The notes under the pieces were generated by a model. That model was not told the origin of the DNA, did no database searches, and saw only the letters and a list, made by a program, of their open reading frames with translations. A program made the translations under genes and the position numbers. This document shows positions 1 through 11,695 of a stretch of DNA of 64,000 bases, piece after piece. How positions within the stretch are numbered: the first letter of the stretch is position 1; every line of letters starts with the position of its first letter. This DNA comes from Candidula unifasciata (Eukaryota; Mollusca; Gastropoda; Stylommatophora; Geomitridae). The stretch is from the NCBI GenBank assembly GCA_905116865.2, contig CAJHNH020000787.1, positions 1 to 64,000 of the forward strand. The letters are read 5' to 3'.

Positions 1-2090
1 GTACTCGTTTTTTTTTTTTTTTTTATGAATGTAAGTACAGGCATTGGTAAACGCATATGAAAGAGTTTGCGTGTGTACGTAATGTCAATTAGGTACGCAT
101 ATACGGATAAGTATGAAAGGACGTACAAATATGTAGTGTTGTCTGCATGTATGAGTACTCGAGTGCATGTACGCATACAACTAGTTGGTGCGTCCATATA
201 CTCCGGGGATTCATAAACAAAACCATCCCACTCCACAGCATGCATACAACATGCACATGACCGACAGGACTCATAACAAAATTATGACTGACAGCAAATA
301 GGGAATACAAGTGACTCGATAATGACAGGACTAGAACGCATAACCTCCAATACCAACCCATCACTGGGATGATAGCAAAGGTTGGTAACGTGATACACAT
401 AGTCCCGGCAAAAAGCCACGCTAGAATCCAGCAAGACGGCAACGACTGAATGGCCTCCCGCTCCCCTTCCCCCCACCTTTCCCTAAATCTTTCGGATGCA
501 CTATGAGTTTAACCCCCCAACCCATTCCCACAGAGAGCACTTGAGTTCGTTGCCCAACATGCCACAACAATTCTCATCGCCGATCATTTGGATCTCAAAG
601 CGTGAGCTGGAAGGTCCGGTTATATGGTATTTACGTACACCGGAGCTTAGCTATCAACACAACCCGATCACATAATATCAATTGACGAATGGACCCGCTT
701 AAGACTCCACACAAACTCTCACACACATATCCAATACATGACTAACCCGTTCATATTACAGGAAGACAACTATAAGACCACTATGGTCACACGCGGAAAA
801 TTTTCACATTTCGGAACTATTCACATTCAAAAACTGTTTTCAGTACTTTTTGGAAAAATTAAAATACTCAAAATTTTAAAACAATAAATGGTGGCCGAAA
901 GGTCGTTGTGTTTGGAAGCTCGCTCTCCTTCGAGATACGCCTAGCCAGATCAAAGGGAGACAGAACAAACAGGAAACACCAAGAATGAAGAAGGAAGACA
1001 TACACCAGTGACAACAGGACGAGCGGTTTGATACGGAGGGAAGCATTAAGCCAGAAATGGCACAAACACCAGTATTCAGTCACGAAAGTGACGCAAATAA
1101 CCCAGACCACAAATATAGGCGGAGACTGTTAGCAGCCTAGGCTAGCTAGCAGCAGTCTGAACGTGGTCGAGCTTTTCTTTTTTTTCCTAAAAGGACTTGG
1201 ACTTGGACTTAAATATATGAATAATATAAGGGGTTTGATTGGTTGGTAGAAGTTAGGGAAATAACTAGTTTGCAAGACATGGAGACTGCGTGAGAGAGTA
1301 GAAACACAAAACTGTGTGAGTTGTCTGGGAACTCGAGATCTGGGGGGGGGGGGGGAGGGGTAAGGCGGTAGGTGGTGAATAGCTGAACAGCGAGTCATTA
1401 TGTGACAGTGTCCCAGAGCGTGACAGAGTGGAAGTTGATCCAGAGTTGAAAGAAGTGAATGTGGATCGTCTGCATCAAACGCTAAGTTGAAAGACATCTA
1501 GAGAATGAAAACTGAGGTGTCCTGCTGAGTGCTGATTGTGCTAATTGTGTGCATGTCAGCGTTGGTCTTCGAAAGCCTGTCTGTATGTGCAAACACGTGG
1601 AACAAGGATTGATGACGTAAGTGTCAGGCTGTAAATTATCGGTAGAATATTCGACTGGTAGACGTATTCTTGAAACCCATGTATTATCACTAAAACACCA
1701 GCAACTGTAGTCACCTCTCATTGACTATAATGTGGAGAAGTGCGGCAATTGTTTGGGAAGACGATTTGTTTTGTTTGATCTGTGAACTTGACTTCTAAAC
1801 AGCCAGTGTCTTAGTAGTATTAGTGAGACCAAGTACCAAGAAACACATTACAAGGAGACATTCTGACAAGTTTGATAATAAACATGATATTAAAATTAAA
1901 TAAAGCAGTGCTGAATTTTGATCATATACTGTGAAAACTGTAGGAAGATATCAGATCGCCTAGTGAACATCTTGCTGGTACTAAATTACGAGCAATATCA
2001 TTACCTTTTATTTCAGACAAAAATATATGTTGTCTAGTAACAGGAAACATATACGAAACAGACAGCTTCTGGAGCGTCTTCTTCATTTTT
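1..2090. other. No recognisable gene; AT-rich intergenic DNA
   Basis: I see no protein motif, tRNA-like head or clear transposon end here. Simple-sequence content is a T-run near positions 9-24 and a G-run at about 1341-1355. The open frames present are short, unsupported by motifs and of low-complexity composition. The right edge abuts the 3-prime end of a LINE remnant. Confidence 0.5.
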
Positions 2091-2094
2091 TTTT

Positions 2095-3540
2095 TCAGCA
2101 TTCCGAACCCTTGAGGTTCATTGCTGCAGATTTCACCAGCCTCCATTCATCTCTCTGGTTGGCCTTCTCTATGCAGTTGGTGGCACTAAGTGTTTGCAGG
2201 TCTGTCTAGATATTGTTTTTCCTACGTATTCTTGGTCTGCCTCGTGGTCTACGACCATTCATCTCCCTCGTGTATACAGTTTTCATTTCTCTGTCATCTG
2301 ACATTCTTTCAACATGCCCCAACCATTTCAGTCTATTAGCTCTCATGATACCAGTGGTCAGTGGTGATTTAAACAGATTACGAATTTCGTTGTTGCTTCT
2401 TATTCTCTATTCGCCGCTGTTTGCATCTTTGATAGGTCTGAATATTCGTCGTAAGACTCGGTTTTCAAAAAACTGTAACCTCATTTAGTTGTGCTCCATG
2501 TTTCAGAGCCATATAACACGACTGGTCTTATCAACGTTTTATTTATTTTGATCTTGGTGTTAGGAGGCAGACACTTTGAAGTTAGCAGATAGTTAGTTAG
2601 TTAGTTAGTTGGGTTATCATCATTGCACTCCGGACATGTCCATAGGTGCTCAGATCCTCCCCTCAGTATGAACCCCAATGTCCGATGGCTAATAGTACCA
2701 GTTGTATGTTGATTAACAAGTCTTCTGACGTGTCTGGTGTGAGTCTCGTTTTTTGCTGTGCCGATCTTAATTCCCAAGTCTGCCATTCTGGCGAGTGATG
2801 TGGATTCACTGCCACCAAAGTCCTCTATCCTTCCTATTTCTCTGAGGGCATTGATAATATCAGCATGATCCATAGGCTGACCGTCGGTAATGATAGCGGA
2901 TCCAGCCAACCTGTCAGCTCTTTCATTTCCATCGACGCCTGCGTGTCCCGGAACAAAAATAAAGATGACTCTACGCACAGTGGACTTCTGTAATGATTCA
3001 AGCCATTGTCTTCGCACTGATCCTGCCTGAACCCTCCGGATCATACTCATTGAATCACTGAGTATACATACGCGGGTGTATTTTTGTGTTTCAAGCCAGG
3101 CAGATGTTGAAGGGAAAAAGCATACTTTATTTCCAGATTGTATTCTAGATTGTTTTTCTTCTTTCAGCATGGTGGAGCAGCTGAAGTTTGCACCCAGTTG
3201 CTTATATGTTTCCGTTCGTTTGATTTTCTTATTATCGACTTGTGAATAGTCGGAGTATGTATCCTTTTCCGGTCTATTTATTATCTTTATGTCTTATCGT
3301 GATTGATGACTAGTCCCGTTTTTTTAGGGTTTTCTTTAAAAACAGTCTGTGTTTTAACAGTCTTTAGTTCCTTTTTTTCAAAGATATCAATGTCATCAGC
3401 ATATCCAAGTATTATTGTAATTTCTCCTATAGTACACTTTTGTTTCAATTCTTTTGGAGCTGGTACATTCAAAATACGCACTAAATCTCACGTACACAAT
3501 ATGATTTCAATTCCTTTCAGCATGAAAACTCACTTTTTGT
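2095..3540 (-). pseudogene. RTE-like LINE ORF2 remnant (RT palm/thumb to C-terminus), split by another LINE
   Basis: Read on the minus strand, the piece at about 3540-3110 carries the RT catalytic motif GYADDIDI, followed by INHDKT and a RIQSGNK thumb motif. The piece at 2585-2095 resumes with LIRPVVLYGSETWSTTK, then WLGHVERMS and the basic RRPRGRPRIR motif typical of LINE ORF2 C-termini. These are endonuclease-RT LINE motifs of the type seen in BovB/CFDP2-like elements. The two pieces are separated by a 509-bp I-like LINE fragment (2591-3099). Several stops and frameshifts show that the copy is dead. The 5-prime half (endonuclease and early RT) is absent. Confidence 0.8.
2591..3099 (-). mobile_element. 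5-prime-truncated I-like LINE with RNase H, nested in another LINE
   Basis: The minus strand encodes an RNase H segment: CILSDSMSM with the catalytic Asp, then FVPGHAGVDGNERADRLAG with the late His and Asp. It is followed by a C-terminal domain ending in a CPEC motif. The 3-prime end is a short (AACT)n tail (plus-strand AGTT repeats at 2591-2608). GCAGAT flanks both ends (2585-2590 and 3100-3105) and is read as a 6-bp target-site duplication. The N-terminal half of RNase H, including the first catalytic Asp, is missing. This family recurs at 4.7, 8.9, 16.9, 21.5, 46.7, 54.9 and 61.3 kb. Confidence 0.8.
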
Positions 3541-3624
3541 TGTGTTTATATCATGATCATGTAATTAATTCATTTTTTTATTGTCCTATGTTTATACATG
3601 TTAGTTATATATTGGTCACTATTA

Positions 3625-3776
3625 GACAGATGAACAACCAGAGCTTTCCCCCAGAATTTACAGCTAGTGAACGCGAGGAAGAAGAAGAAGAAGAAAAAGA
3701 AGAAGAAGGAGAAGAAGAAGAAGAAGAAGAAAAAGAAGAAGAAGAAGAAGAAGAACAAGAACAAGAACAAGAAGAT
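3625..3776 (+). mobile_element. SINE-D fragment with (GAA)n tail
   Basis: The segment before the purine tract (AACCAGAGCTTTCCCC ... TTTACAGCTAGTGAAC) is the reverse complement of segments at 15.5, 32.9 and 57.3 kb that also end in a GAA/TTC tract. The tail here is about 100 bp of GAA with GAAAAA and CAA interruptions. The 5-prime part of the repeat is missing. The open frames across the tract (poly-Glu or poly-Phe) are artefacts. Confidence 0.6.
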
Positions 3777-3907
3777 ACGCATTTACATCATATTCTCATA
3801 CTAAGCGATTAGGACTCCTTGGTTCATAGAGCTACTAATCGGATAAGTATCCATCAGGTACAAATCCGATTCAACCGTATGGCGCTGTTACATGGCGACA
3901 CAAGACG

Positions 3908-4016
3908 CTTACACAGTCACCTGTTGTACGATTGAGTTGGGTTAATCGCTGTTTTATAGCTGCGCATGTTGCTTACAGAGCTACCTGTTGTGCGATTGAG
4001 TTGGGTTAACCACGCA
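3908..4016. repeat. Two-copy direct repeat, period about 62 bp
   Basis: ACCTGTTGTACGATTGAGTT near 3921 recurs as ACCTGTTGTGCGATTGAGTT near 3983, each followed by GGGTTAA and preceded by CTTACA. Nothing else is recognised between 3790 and 4460. Confidence 0.7.
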
Positions 4017-4464
4017 CTGTCAGTACGTGTGCCGTTTATCCCCTCTAAGTTGCTGCGTGAAAAATGTGATCCAATAAGATCAGATCTCATTCTAGTTGGC
4101 AGAAAACCATAACCTGAAGGATGTATAATCTACGACACTCAACAACAACAACAATAATCGGTTCCAGTGGCAGGCCAAACGCGCACGCCCGGATAACCCA
4201 TTCAATCGTCAACATAATTATTTTCAGGACACGGGCAACGGCTACACTATTGTGGCGTATATTGCAGTCATGCGCGAGTGAGGATATTGGTCGAGCACTC
4301 TTACTCCTGTATGACGTGCATGGAACGAATATCATAGTAACGTCCCTTTTTGTGTAAAGTATCAACGAAATCGATATAGATTTGTATTGAAATATAGGGA
4401 ATACTTTTGTTTGTGATAACTAATAGAAGTTAGGGTTTGAATAACGGATCAATATAATTTCACA

Positions 4465-5010
4465 CAGGTAGTAACCCATAAGTGCTCCGTTCTTCTAACT
4501 CAAGTCTGAGTCCGAAGAGGCGAAACTCTGTGCACCAGCTCTGTTGCACCGGTAAGAATCTGGACATACTTTATGTTTTTCTAACTCAAAATTTTGTTCG
4601 GGCAGCGCCGTTAGGCTACGCTTTTCGATTTCTGAAAAGGGATTTTTTTACGTGTTGAGTTAAGTTGAGCTGCGTAAAGAATTTACATCACCGCACTCAG
4701 GACACTGCTACGCATGCTCTGACCTCATCTTTAGCTGTCAGCGCAGAGTTCCAATACTGATGGTACCGGTCACAATCTTGTTATATTTCAAAGGTTCTAG
4801 GGTTTATATGTCAAAGATTCTGGGGTATCTGAGGGTTTCCCGTTGGTCTGCCACCGGCTGTGATCTTTTTTTTTTATACACACAGGCTTCTGATCTCACT
4901 ACCTAGAGACCAGTGGAAATTACTAGAAGTCCCCGTGAAAAAATCAAAGCCGTCACCGGCGCCTGAACCTGGAACCTCTAGCACAAGTGGTGGACATCAT
5001 ACCTCGATAC
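4465..5010 (-). mobile_element. SINE-C copy with tRNA-like head, interrupted by a LINE 3-prime end
   Basis: Segments 4465-4656 and 4871-4945 match, in order, a second copy at 6918-7208; shared blocks include TTCTAACTCAA, the segment GGCAGCGCCGTTAGG and AAATTACTAGAAGTCC. On the minus strand the 4950-5010 end looks like a tRNA-derived promoter, with GGTATCGAGGTATGATG as an A-box-like and GGTTCAGGCGCC as a B-box-like block. The middle is interrupted by about 210 bp of LINE sequence absent from the other copy. Confidence 0.6.
4657..4870 (-). mobile_element. Short I-like LINE 3-prime end nested in SINE-C
   Basis: The block CAGCGCAGAGTTCCAATACT ... GATGGTACCGGTCACAATCT matches the 3-prime ends of the RNase H LINE copies, most closely the one at 21.55 kb. 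It interrupts SINE-C relative to the second SINE-C copy. Only the last about 130 bp are convincing LINE; the remainder up to the T-run at 4867-4875 is unassigned. Confidence 0.6.
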
Positions 5011-6360
5011 CATGAAAGCTAAATGAAACAAAGTTACTTCTTTTGGAAGAAGCATTTCTTTGTTAAGCTATACACCGACACCTTCGCCACGAACTGCAGC
5101 CACCTCCCCCCCCCCCTCCCTTGAATTTATCGAACTATAGAGAGCTGCTGTACGCATATGGACCTTGAACTTGTCCAGACTCAAGAGGAAGCTGAACTTC
5201 AGACATTCTTGTCCGTCTCTACAAATGTAATTCCAGTGGGCGTTTAACATCGCGCAAGAGAAAAAGGGCAGTTAGCTGGGGGTAGGGGATGGGGGGTCAA
5301 CATTGTTGATTGATTTGTGGATTGCAATACAAGGTTGTGCAAAAACAGTCCGAACATTTATTTTTTATTTGTGGTGTGTGTGTGTGTGTGTGTGTGATTG
5401 ATAATTGTGGCAATCAAATAACTGATGTAGTTATAGAGGTATATGTTAATGCAAAGGACGTCTTTTCAAGGTAAGTAGTCAATAAATAAACAAAGCAAGC
5501 AAGATATAATATAGATTACTTCCCTTGAAAACATTGACACATTGAAAAAAAAATGATATTATTGTATCAGTTCTTTGAGAGCATGTATGTATGTACCCCA
5601 CTAGAACATCACACAAACGATAAACACCCTGCGACACAATGCAGATGAAGATCACCCGTGGAGAGGTCCCGGAAACCCAGTTCAGGAGTTTGGCCATATT
5701 TCAGGCCCGGCTATATTTAGGGACCCCGGCAAAAGCCAGGGTGGGGCTTCAAAATAGGTAAAAATTGCATCCCACAAGGAGTTGACGGGATATCTTTTTA
5801 AAAAATCTTTTTCTTTGGGAGCCGCAATTATAAGTATAAGAGGTAAACAAAATCGTATGCATTTTTAGCCACCTTGTATTGTCCTCCACAAAACGTGTGA
5901 GTATGCAAAATTTCAGCTCAGTTGCCTATTAGAGAAGAAAAGCAAAACGTTCACAATTCGACAGCAAAGTGTACCCAGGGAAACATGTCTACTTCCTCCA
6001 TTTTAGTTTTATTGAGCCCGTTTCTTGCTCCCCGTCCGTGCGTTGGTGATAAATACGCCTTACATGTCCTTGACATCCTTTTGAAGGGAGTTTTTCGCCA
6101 GGAACACAGATGAATATCATTTATTGTGTACATTAGTTCCATGTAGTCACTTCATAGTTAGAGCATAGTTGGGTATGTGTACTGTATTGTTCTTTATGTG
6201 CTGATAAAGGCTAATCGCCGCAACGTCCTTTGTTTGTTTATTGTGATCGATTTTGTAAAGCTAACATAAAGTGTTTGTTGTTTCTTACCAACTTTTTTTC
6301 TTCCCTATAATTTTCTACTTCTTTTAAAAACCCAGGAAAACATAGACGAATAGGATACAT
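5011..6360. other. No recognisable gene
   Basis: Contains a C-rich stretch at 5106-5119 and a (GT)n run at about 5371-5395. Overlapping frames at 5922-6142 on both strands show no domain. A possible polyadenylation-like context or old repeat at 5690-5830 could not be matched to anything else in the window. Confidence 0.4.
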
Positions 6361-6372
6361 AATTAGAAAGGT

Positions 6373-6613
6373 TAATTGCGTATCCATTGCAGGGCATTGC
6401 AGAACCAACCACAACAGCCAAGGGCAAATCTACTTTCCGAAGTTTGTCATTGCTTCTTGGACGGTCGGCTTTCGTGATATCACTGTCGAAATTAAAGCAA
6501 GGCGCATGACCCGCAGCTAGGATCGAACCCGGTATACCGGCATTACGAAGCGTTCTCATTGACAACAGAGCCGATATTATAACAAAGCCAACCTAATTTA
6601 AAAAAAAAATAAC
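6373..6613 (-). mobile_element. SINE-B copy with 12-bp target duplication
   Basis: AATTAGAAAGGT occurs at 6361-6372 and again at 6614-6625, flanking 241 bp. On the minus strand the element has a tRNA-like segment with the B-box block GGGTTCGATCC. A body shared with 18.1, 18.6 and 54.0 kb follows (TTTCGACAGTG, AGCAATGACAAAC, GGTTCTGCAA, ATACGCAATTAAC). The perfect duplication suggests a comparatively recent retroposition. Confidence 0.8.
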
Positions 6614-6917
6614 AATTAGAAAGGTCCCTTTTTTCTCCACTGGTTCATCTGACACATTATGATATTTGAGTTTACATATACGTCACTGATTGGTCATAAC
6701 AAGTAGCTTGATAACCTGTGTCTGAGATTTATGCAATTGCCTATTAATTTGGTTTATTTAGGTGTATTTAGGCTGTGTGCCACATACGTGTTGTCATCAT
6801 TAGCGTAATTTTTTCGACTCATTTAAAAACCTCTATAGCGTTACACTATAGTATGTTGAGTGACTAGGAAATTTTGAAGTTTGAAGATTTAACAATCGAT
6901 CAGCATCATGGCACACG

Positions 6918-7208
6918 GTTAGTAATCCTTAAGTACTCCGTTCTTCTTCTAATTCAAGTCTTGAGTTCGAAAAAAGCTTAGCACAGGCTCTGTGGGGCTG
7001 GCCAGGATCCCGAAATTCTTTGGGTAGATTTTCAACTCAAAATTTGTGCCGGGGCAGCACCGTTAGGATACTCTCTCTGATTTCCATCTGCCAGGGGATT
7101 GTTTTACGTGCGCAACAATGGACACTGGCGTCCGAACTCAGTACCCAGACAACCAGTGCAAATTACTAGAAGTCCAAGTCCATGTGAAACAATTTCAGAA
7201 AGTGAGTG
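6918..7208 (-). mobile_element. SINE-C copy lacking its tRNA-like head
   Basis: Collinear with 4465-4656 plus 4871-4945 and uninterrupted here, so it shows the structure before the LINE insertion seen in the other copy. It stops before the tRNA-like region present at 4950-5010. Confidence 0.6.
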
Positions 7209-7745
7209 ACTAGGTTGTCTGGTCAATAGTTCTTTATCATATATTACTCTGCCCGGCCTCTACAACAGAGGTGTGGACGAGCACCAGTAGTGTTGGGTGG
7301 ACCCCTTGGAATCAAGAAAACTAGTAATTTTTCTGTCTTATGGAATCTACTTAATTAGCACAATATAGATTTGTTTTCAGTTGTGACATTATGCAGTGAG
7401 GTGTGTCTCACTTGTCTGGTTCATCTCCTTTGACACGTAAGGAGACACTACCATAACTAATCTACCGTCGGCATAGCTACTGGGGTCGGTGGAATAAATA
7501 AGCACTATACCACTACAAAATTGAGATACATCAAAGGGGAGCCATAAATTAAAACGTCTTCCTAATTTAAATACACATATAACTGAATGACATTTTAGTA
7601 ACAAAATAAATAAATTAGTCCACCAGAACTTTAGAATAGTTTCAGCAAAACAGTACAATTTATGTTCAGCTAAATTTTATAACTATTCTGTTTGATTTGT
7701 TTAAAATAAAAGGCAAAACAGAATGGTCTATGCAATTTAAAAATT
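7209..7745. other. No recognisable gene
   Basis: AT-rich sequence with no motif. The last about 55 bases contain a diverged form of the 44-bp repeat that follows. Confidence 0.4.
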
Positions 7746-8024
7746 AGCCATTTTGATTAGAAAAATACGGTCTCTTTGGTTTGACAATTGACCATTTTGA
7801 TTAGAAAAATACGGTCTCTTTGGTTTGACAATTGACCATTTTGATTAGAAAAATACGGTCTCTTTGGTTTGACAATTGACCATTTTGATTAGAAAAATAC
7901 GGTCTCTTTGGTTTGACAATTGACCATTTTGATTAGAAAAATACTGTCTCTTTGGTTTGACAATTGACCATTTTGATTAGAAAAATACTGTCTCTTTGGT
8001 TTGACAATTGACCATTTTGATTCA
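7746..8024. repeat. 44-bp tandem repeat, about 6.3 copies
   Basis: The unit ACCATTTTGATTAGAAAAAT ... CGGTCTCTTTGGTTTGACAATTG starts at about 7747, 7791, 7835, 7879, 7923, 7967 and 8011 (last partial), a strict 44-bp period. Units are nearly identical; the fifth and sixth carry CTGTC instead of CGGTC. The low divergence points to recent expansion or gene conversion. Confidence 0.95.
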
Positions 8025-8885
8025 AGGTCTTATTATATTTCTGAATCATCCATTTAATTTAAAAATTATAGGTGGTTTAAAACTCAACCATTTTTATCTA
8101 AAATGTGTCCTTGGTGGTCTGAAAATTGTCCTAGGCAAACTCGAAAGATTATATCTTCTAGTCTGTGAGGACACTTTCGTTGTAGTTACCTACCAAAACT
8201 AGGAAAAACTTTTGAGCTAAGTCAAAAAGTCATTACCAGTTATAGTGGAATGTAATTCACAGAGCATCCCTTGATGTACCCCTTCAACAAATAGTTAGAT
8301 CCATTTAATCAATGAACCTTTTCAGGACGGGCCGACCCCTGTCATGACACCAGTTTTCATATGGCTTTTCTTGCCGTACTTTAGTGCCGTTGCCGACTAT
8401 GCGAGATTCTGTTCATCGTTGACACTTGGTTTATGACAGTTGCTCCTCGTCACAGCCAACAAGCCACTCTGCACTGAAGTCGTCGTACGGGTCAGGAATG
8501 AGCCAGGAATGAGCCAGCTTCTCGCACCTACCAACAAAAATCGTTGCCGACTCGCCAATGGCTGGCTATAACACTTAAAGTCACAAAGCTGCCTCATGTG
8601 TTCTTGACATTGCCTGTTACACCCGCCCAAGAGAAGCCATTCTTCTCTAGGTCTGGACTCGTGCGTCAGGTCGGTGCTTTTCTTTCCTACGTTGCTGTAG
8701 GTTATTCTACTCAGAGGTTTATCATTTGGTGGGAATTTGATATTTTCTTACCGAATTACCGACTGAGCCATGAAAAATTACACGTCGGTTATCACGAGCC
8801 AGATTAACAGTTGGAAGGTTGGCTAATTGAACGGACGTTGATTTAACGACTCTCTAAGTGTTCTTCTAGATTCTATTGATATTTC
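8025..8885. other. No recognisable gene
   Basis: Open frames at 8397-8630 (minus) and 8544-8807 (plus) overlap each other and lack domains, and no repeat partner was found in the window. Confidence 0.4.
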
Positions 8886-8887
8886 GT

Positions 8888-10215
8888 AGTTAAATGTTGA
8901 ATGTTCAATTAGGAATCGACATCACAGAAGTCGGGACACTCCTGCAAGCGCTTGATCCCCATCTTCAGCAGCAAGCGAAGAGTTCCAATTCCGATGACAC
9001 AAATGACTGTCAGATTGTGCATCCGTCTCGCCTTTCCCCTAAGTGCTCAGCGCGGGCCAGATTCACTTGTAACTCCTCGCAGCACCGTTCTTCCCAGACC
9101 GTAATGATCTATATGTACCTCCACACTTTTCAATCGCTCCCAAAATGTTTTCACAACACCCAACTTGTCATATATCAGTTTACCACCAAGCGGTGCAGAA
9201 CCGACCAGTTTATCAGCTTGCTCCTTTTCCAACACACCTGCATAACCTGGAGAAAATATCCAAAGGATGCTTACTACGCAGCACCTCTGAAGTGATACTT
9301 GCCACTCTGCACGGAGCATGCCTATATGCACCTTTTTCAACATGCTCTGTGAGTCAGTTACAATCACGGCATGTGTGTACAGCTGATTCTCAAGCCAGTG
9401 AAAGGCTGCAGTGACTGCCTCCACCTCCATTCTCTAACCAGACGTTGTTATATCATATGCCAGGCTGTGATGCACCAAGGGGCGTCCATTCGCTTTTGTT
9501 GTGAACCTCCATGCACTTTACTTTATCAACAAAGAGCCATTTTTGTAGATAATCACATCACCTGGGTGGAAATTGTAATGAATCATTTGTTGAAATTCGA
9601 ATTCTGCAGCACCAGCTGGCCAATCCCTGCACTAACGACCCAAAGTGACAATACTACACAAGTCTGAAACTTACACAGAAACTTTGACCTGCTCCTCTCC
9701 TTGAGCCTGCACACATGTCTATTAGTGTCTTCAGCTTGCGCCATCAAAAGCCTTCCTCTTTTCAGTCTGTGGCCCTTAGATCTGCCCAGAGCTTCAAGCA
9801 GGAGGTGCTTCTTGTCTGCAGCCACTCTAAGATATGTTTTTGTTTGCAGAACTTTGTGCCAACCAGAAAGAGTAGGCAGTGCAAGTATATATCTCATACA
9901 TGCTACCTTGATGTCTCTTGTACTTCCCATAATTACCCGCATAGCTTCATTCTGTATGCGTTCAAGTTTTATCAGCTGACTTTGATGTGGTAAGCATTTT
10001 AAGTCCTTAATCTGTCACCGACAGAATCACATGCTGAAACGTTGCGAACAGCATTACGTGTTCGATGTACATTCCTGCCATAATCTTGATAGCATTGGGT
10101 CCTCTTTGGCATTTCACCGCAACTGCCTCCAAATGATCCCTGAAGGACAGGCTTGTATCTTAAATCTTACCTAGGTAACCACTCGTCCTGTACATGTGAG
10201 CTGATTTGCAAACAC
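8888..10215 (-). pseudogene. I-like LINE ORF2 3-prime half (RT end, connector, RNase H, C-terminal domain)
   Basis: On the minus strand, starting at 10215: FLGKI and FRDHLEAV from the end of the RT fingers/palm, then IQNEAMRVIMG and MRYILALPTL from the thumb/connection region. After a gap come the RNase H segments AVTAAFHWLENQ (glutamate of the catalytic set), VIVTDSQSML (second Asp) and WIFSPGYAGVLEKEQADKL. The last segment is decayed: GH has become GY. The 3-prime end carries repeats of ATGTTGA. Stops and frameshifts separate the pieces. It is the longest single copy of this family in the window. Confidence 0.8.
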
Positions 10216-10267
10216 TCTCCACACGTGTTTTAATTACTATATATTTTATTTTAAACAAAGACAAATT

Positions 10268-10447
10268 AACATAAAATAAAGCACAAAACTAAATAAATTC
10301 AACTGAAATGCGAATAGTTTCTTCCAATTTATTGCCAGGCATATTTCGCTGTATCTCATCAGATGCGTTACTACAGAGTTACATCAACATAAAAAAAAAG
10401 CACAAAACTGAATAAATTTAACTGAAATGCGAGTAGTTTCTTCCAAT
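10268..10447. repeat. Direct repeat of about 62 bp, two copies, 118 bp apart
   Basis: Positions 10268-10329 and 10386-10447 are about 90 percent identical. Shared blocks include AAGCACAAAACT, AATAAATT, AACTGAAATGCG and AGTTTCTTCCAAT. Unrelated sequence lies between, and a T-run follows the second copy. Confidence 0.85.
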
Positions 10448-10950
10448 GTTTTTTTTTTTTTTTTACTAATTCACCGCTTCAAGAAGAAGAAAAAAGCAGC
10501 GGTTGCGTAATTGTAAAGCATAGGACATGGGGAAACTATAGACACGTAAAAAAAATCATATTGATCCGTTGATGAGTTTTCGAGATATTTGTTTCAGTGT
10601 GACGGCATGAGTTTTAAAACTCACTATAATTGTAACGACAATGCTCCCAGTACCGATTTCCACCCTCGTTGCTGACCCACGCTGCGCGTTTTGTTTATCG
10701 ACCACACATGAAGCCGCAATACATAACTTCTAAGTTAGAAACTGCAAGCGGGAAACATCATCTATCTCTAATTCTACGTCAGCCAATGCCCACCTCTAGG
10801 GCGTTACCAAATCTCGTCCTACAACAAGTTGGTGTGCAATCGCTGGTTGTAGTATTGGCGCCCCTTCTATTGCAATACATATGTTGTTGATTTTATTGTT
10901 AAAGTAATCACCAGACTGGGCATCACAGGGTGTTGAGGGCTTTGTGAGTA
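10448..10950. other. No recognisable gene
   Basis: T-run at 10448-10465, then AT-rich unique sequence. The frame at 10669-10890 has no domain. Confidence 0.4.
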
Positions 10951-10953
10951 CTA

Positions 10954-11223
10954 AATACAAGTAAAAGTAAAGGGCAATTTTCTACGCCTTAAGACTATTG
11001 GACATATAGGGCTAGATATGTATTTCATAGACTTGGTGGGTAATGTGGTCAACATCACACCATCCGCCTTTACTTCATAGGACTGCACCTGCTACCTACT
11101 TACGTCTGGGTCGACCTAAGAGCCAAGGTCATTTTGTAGGAAAATCTGGTTCCGTCAGGACCTGAACCCACGACTTTCCAATCCACAGGCGAGCGTCTAG
11201 CCGCTACACCACGGCGACTGTCC
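10954..11223 (-). mobile_element. SINE-A copy, full length
   Basis: Minus-strand head is tRNA-like: TCGCCGTGGTGTAGCGGCTA carries the A box, and GTGGGTTCAGGTCC lies at the B-box position. The body contains GGTCGACCCAGACG and AGGCGGATGG, and the 3-prime end is CCTTTACTTTTACTTG. Imperfect 13-bp flanks (TTTGTGAGTACTA at 10941, TTGGTGAGTAGTA at 11224) look like a decayed target duplication. Other copies lie at 26.6, 30.7, 31.5, 36.6, 50.8 and 57.5 kb. Confidence 0.85.
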
Positions 11224-11236
11224 TTGGTGAGTAGTA

Positions 11237-11646
11237 GCCTGGCTTCAGTCATTGCTCTGTGAGGGACTTTGTAGCTGACATTCTTCAAGCTCCTATTTAT
11301 TGTCGGCTTCCGATGTATTGGGATCTTGACTCGCTAATGTAATAGCTGCTGCTTGTGCAGGTCTGGCTGGACCTTATCAAACCATGGGGCTGTCAAAGGC
11401 GCTCCATGTCGGGTCTTGGAGGATGGTGGTGAAAACTAGGTAAGGATTGGAGGGGGAGAAAAGGAGATCGGAGGGGATGGGTGGGATGTTAGTCTTTAAT
11501 ATAATGATTGAATGTAACAGACTAAGGTACTGCCGGAGGTTGTCACAGTGTGGCACACATATCTTGACTACCCATACTTGAGGATAAAATACGAAGCTAC
11601 GTGCTACGATACAAGTGCTCTGCGCTTGACGTATCTTCAGCTAGCA

Positions 11647-11695
<49 letters not shown>

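Noticed and set aside
40..480. Overlapping frames near the left edge, one with a hydrophobic N-terminus
   Set aside because: Minus-strand frames overlap each other, lack splice sites or a domain, and their hydrophobic residues follow local T-rich composition.
3570..3812. Poly-Glu (plus) and poly-Phe (minus) frames
   Set aside because: Translation of the (GAA)n tail of SINE-D.
7746..8024. CRISPR-like array
   Set aside because: Units are contiguous with no unique spacers, and the genome context is eukaryotic.
9371..9979. Plus-strand frames of 90-98 codons
   Set aside because: Antisense shadows of the I-like LINE RNase H region, which carries the recognisable motifs on the minus strand.
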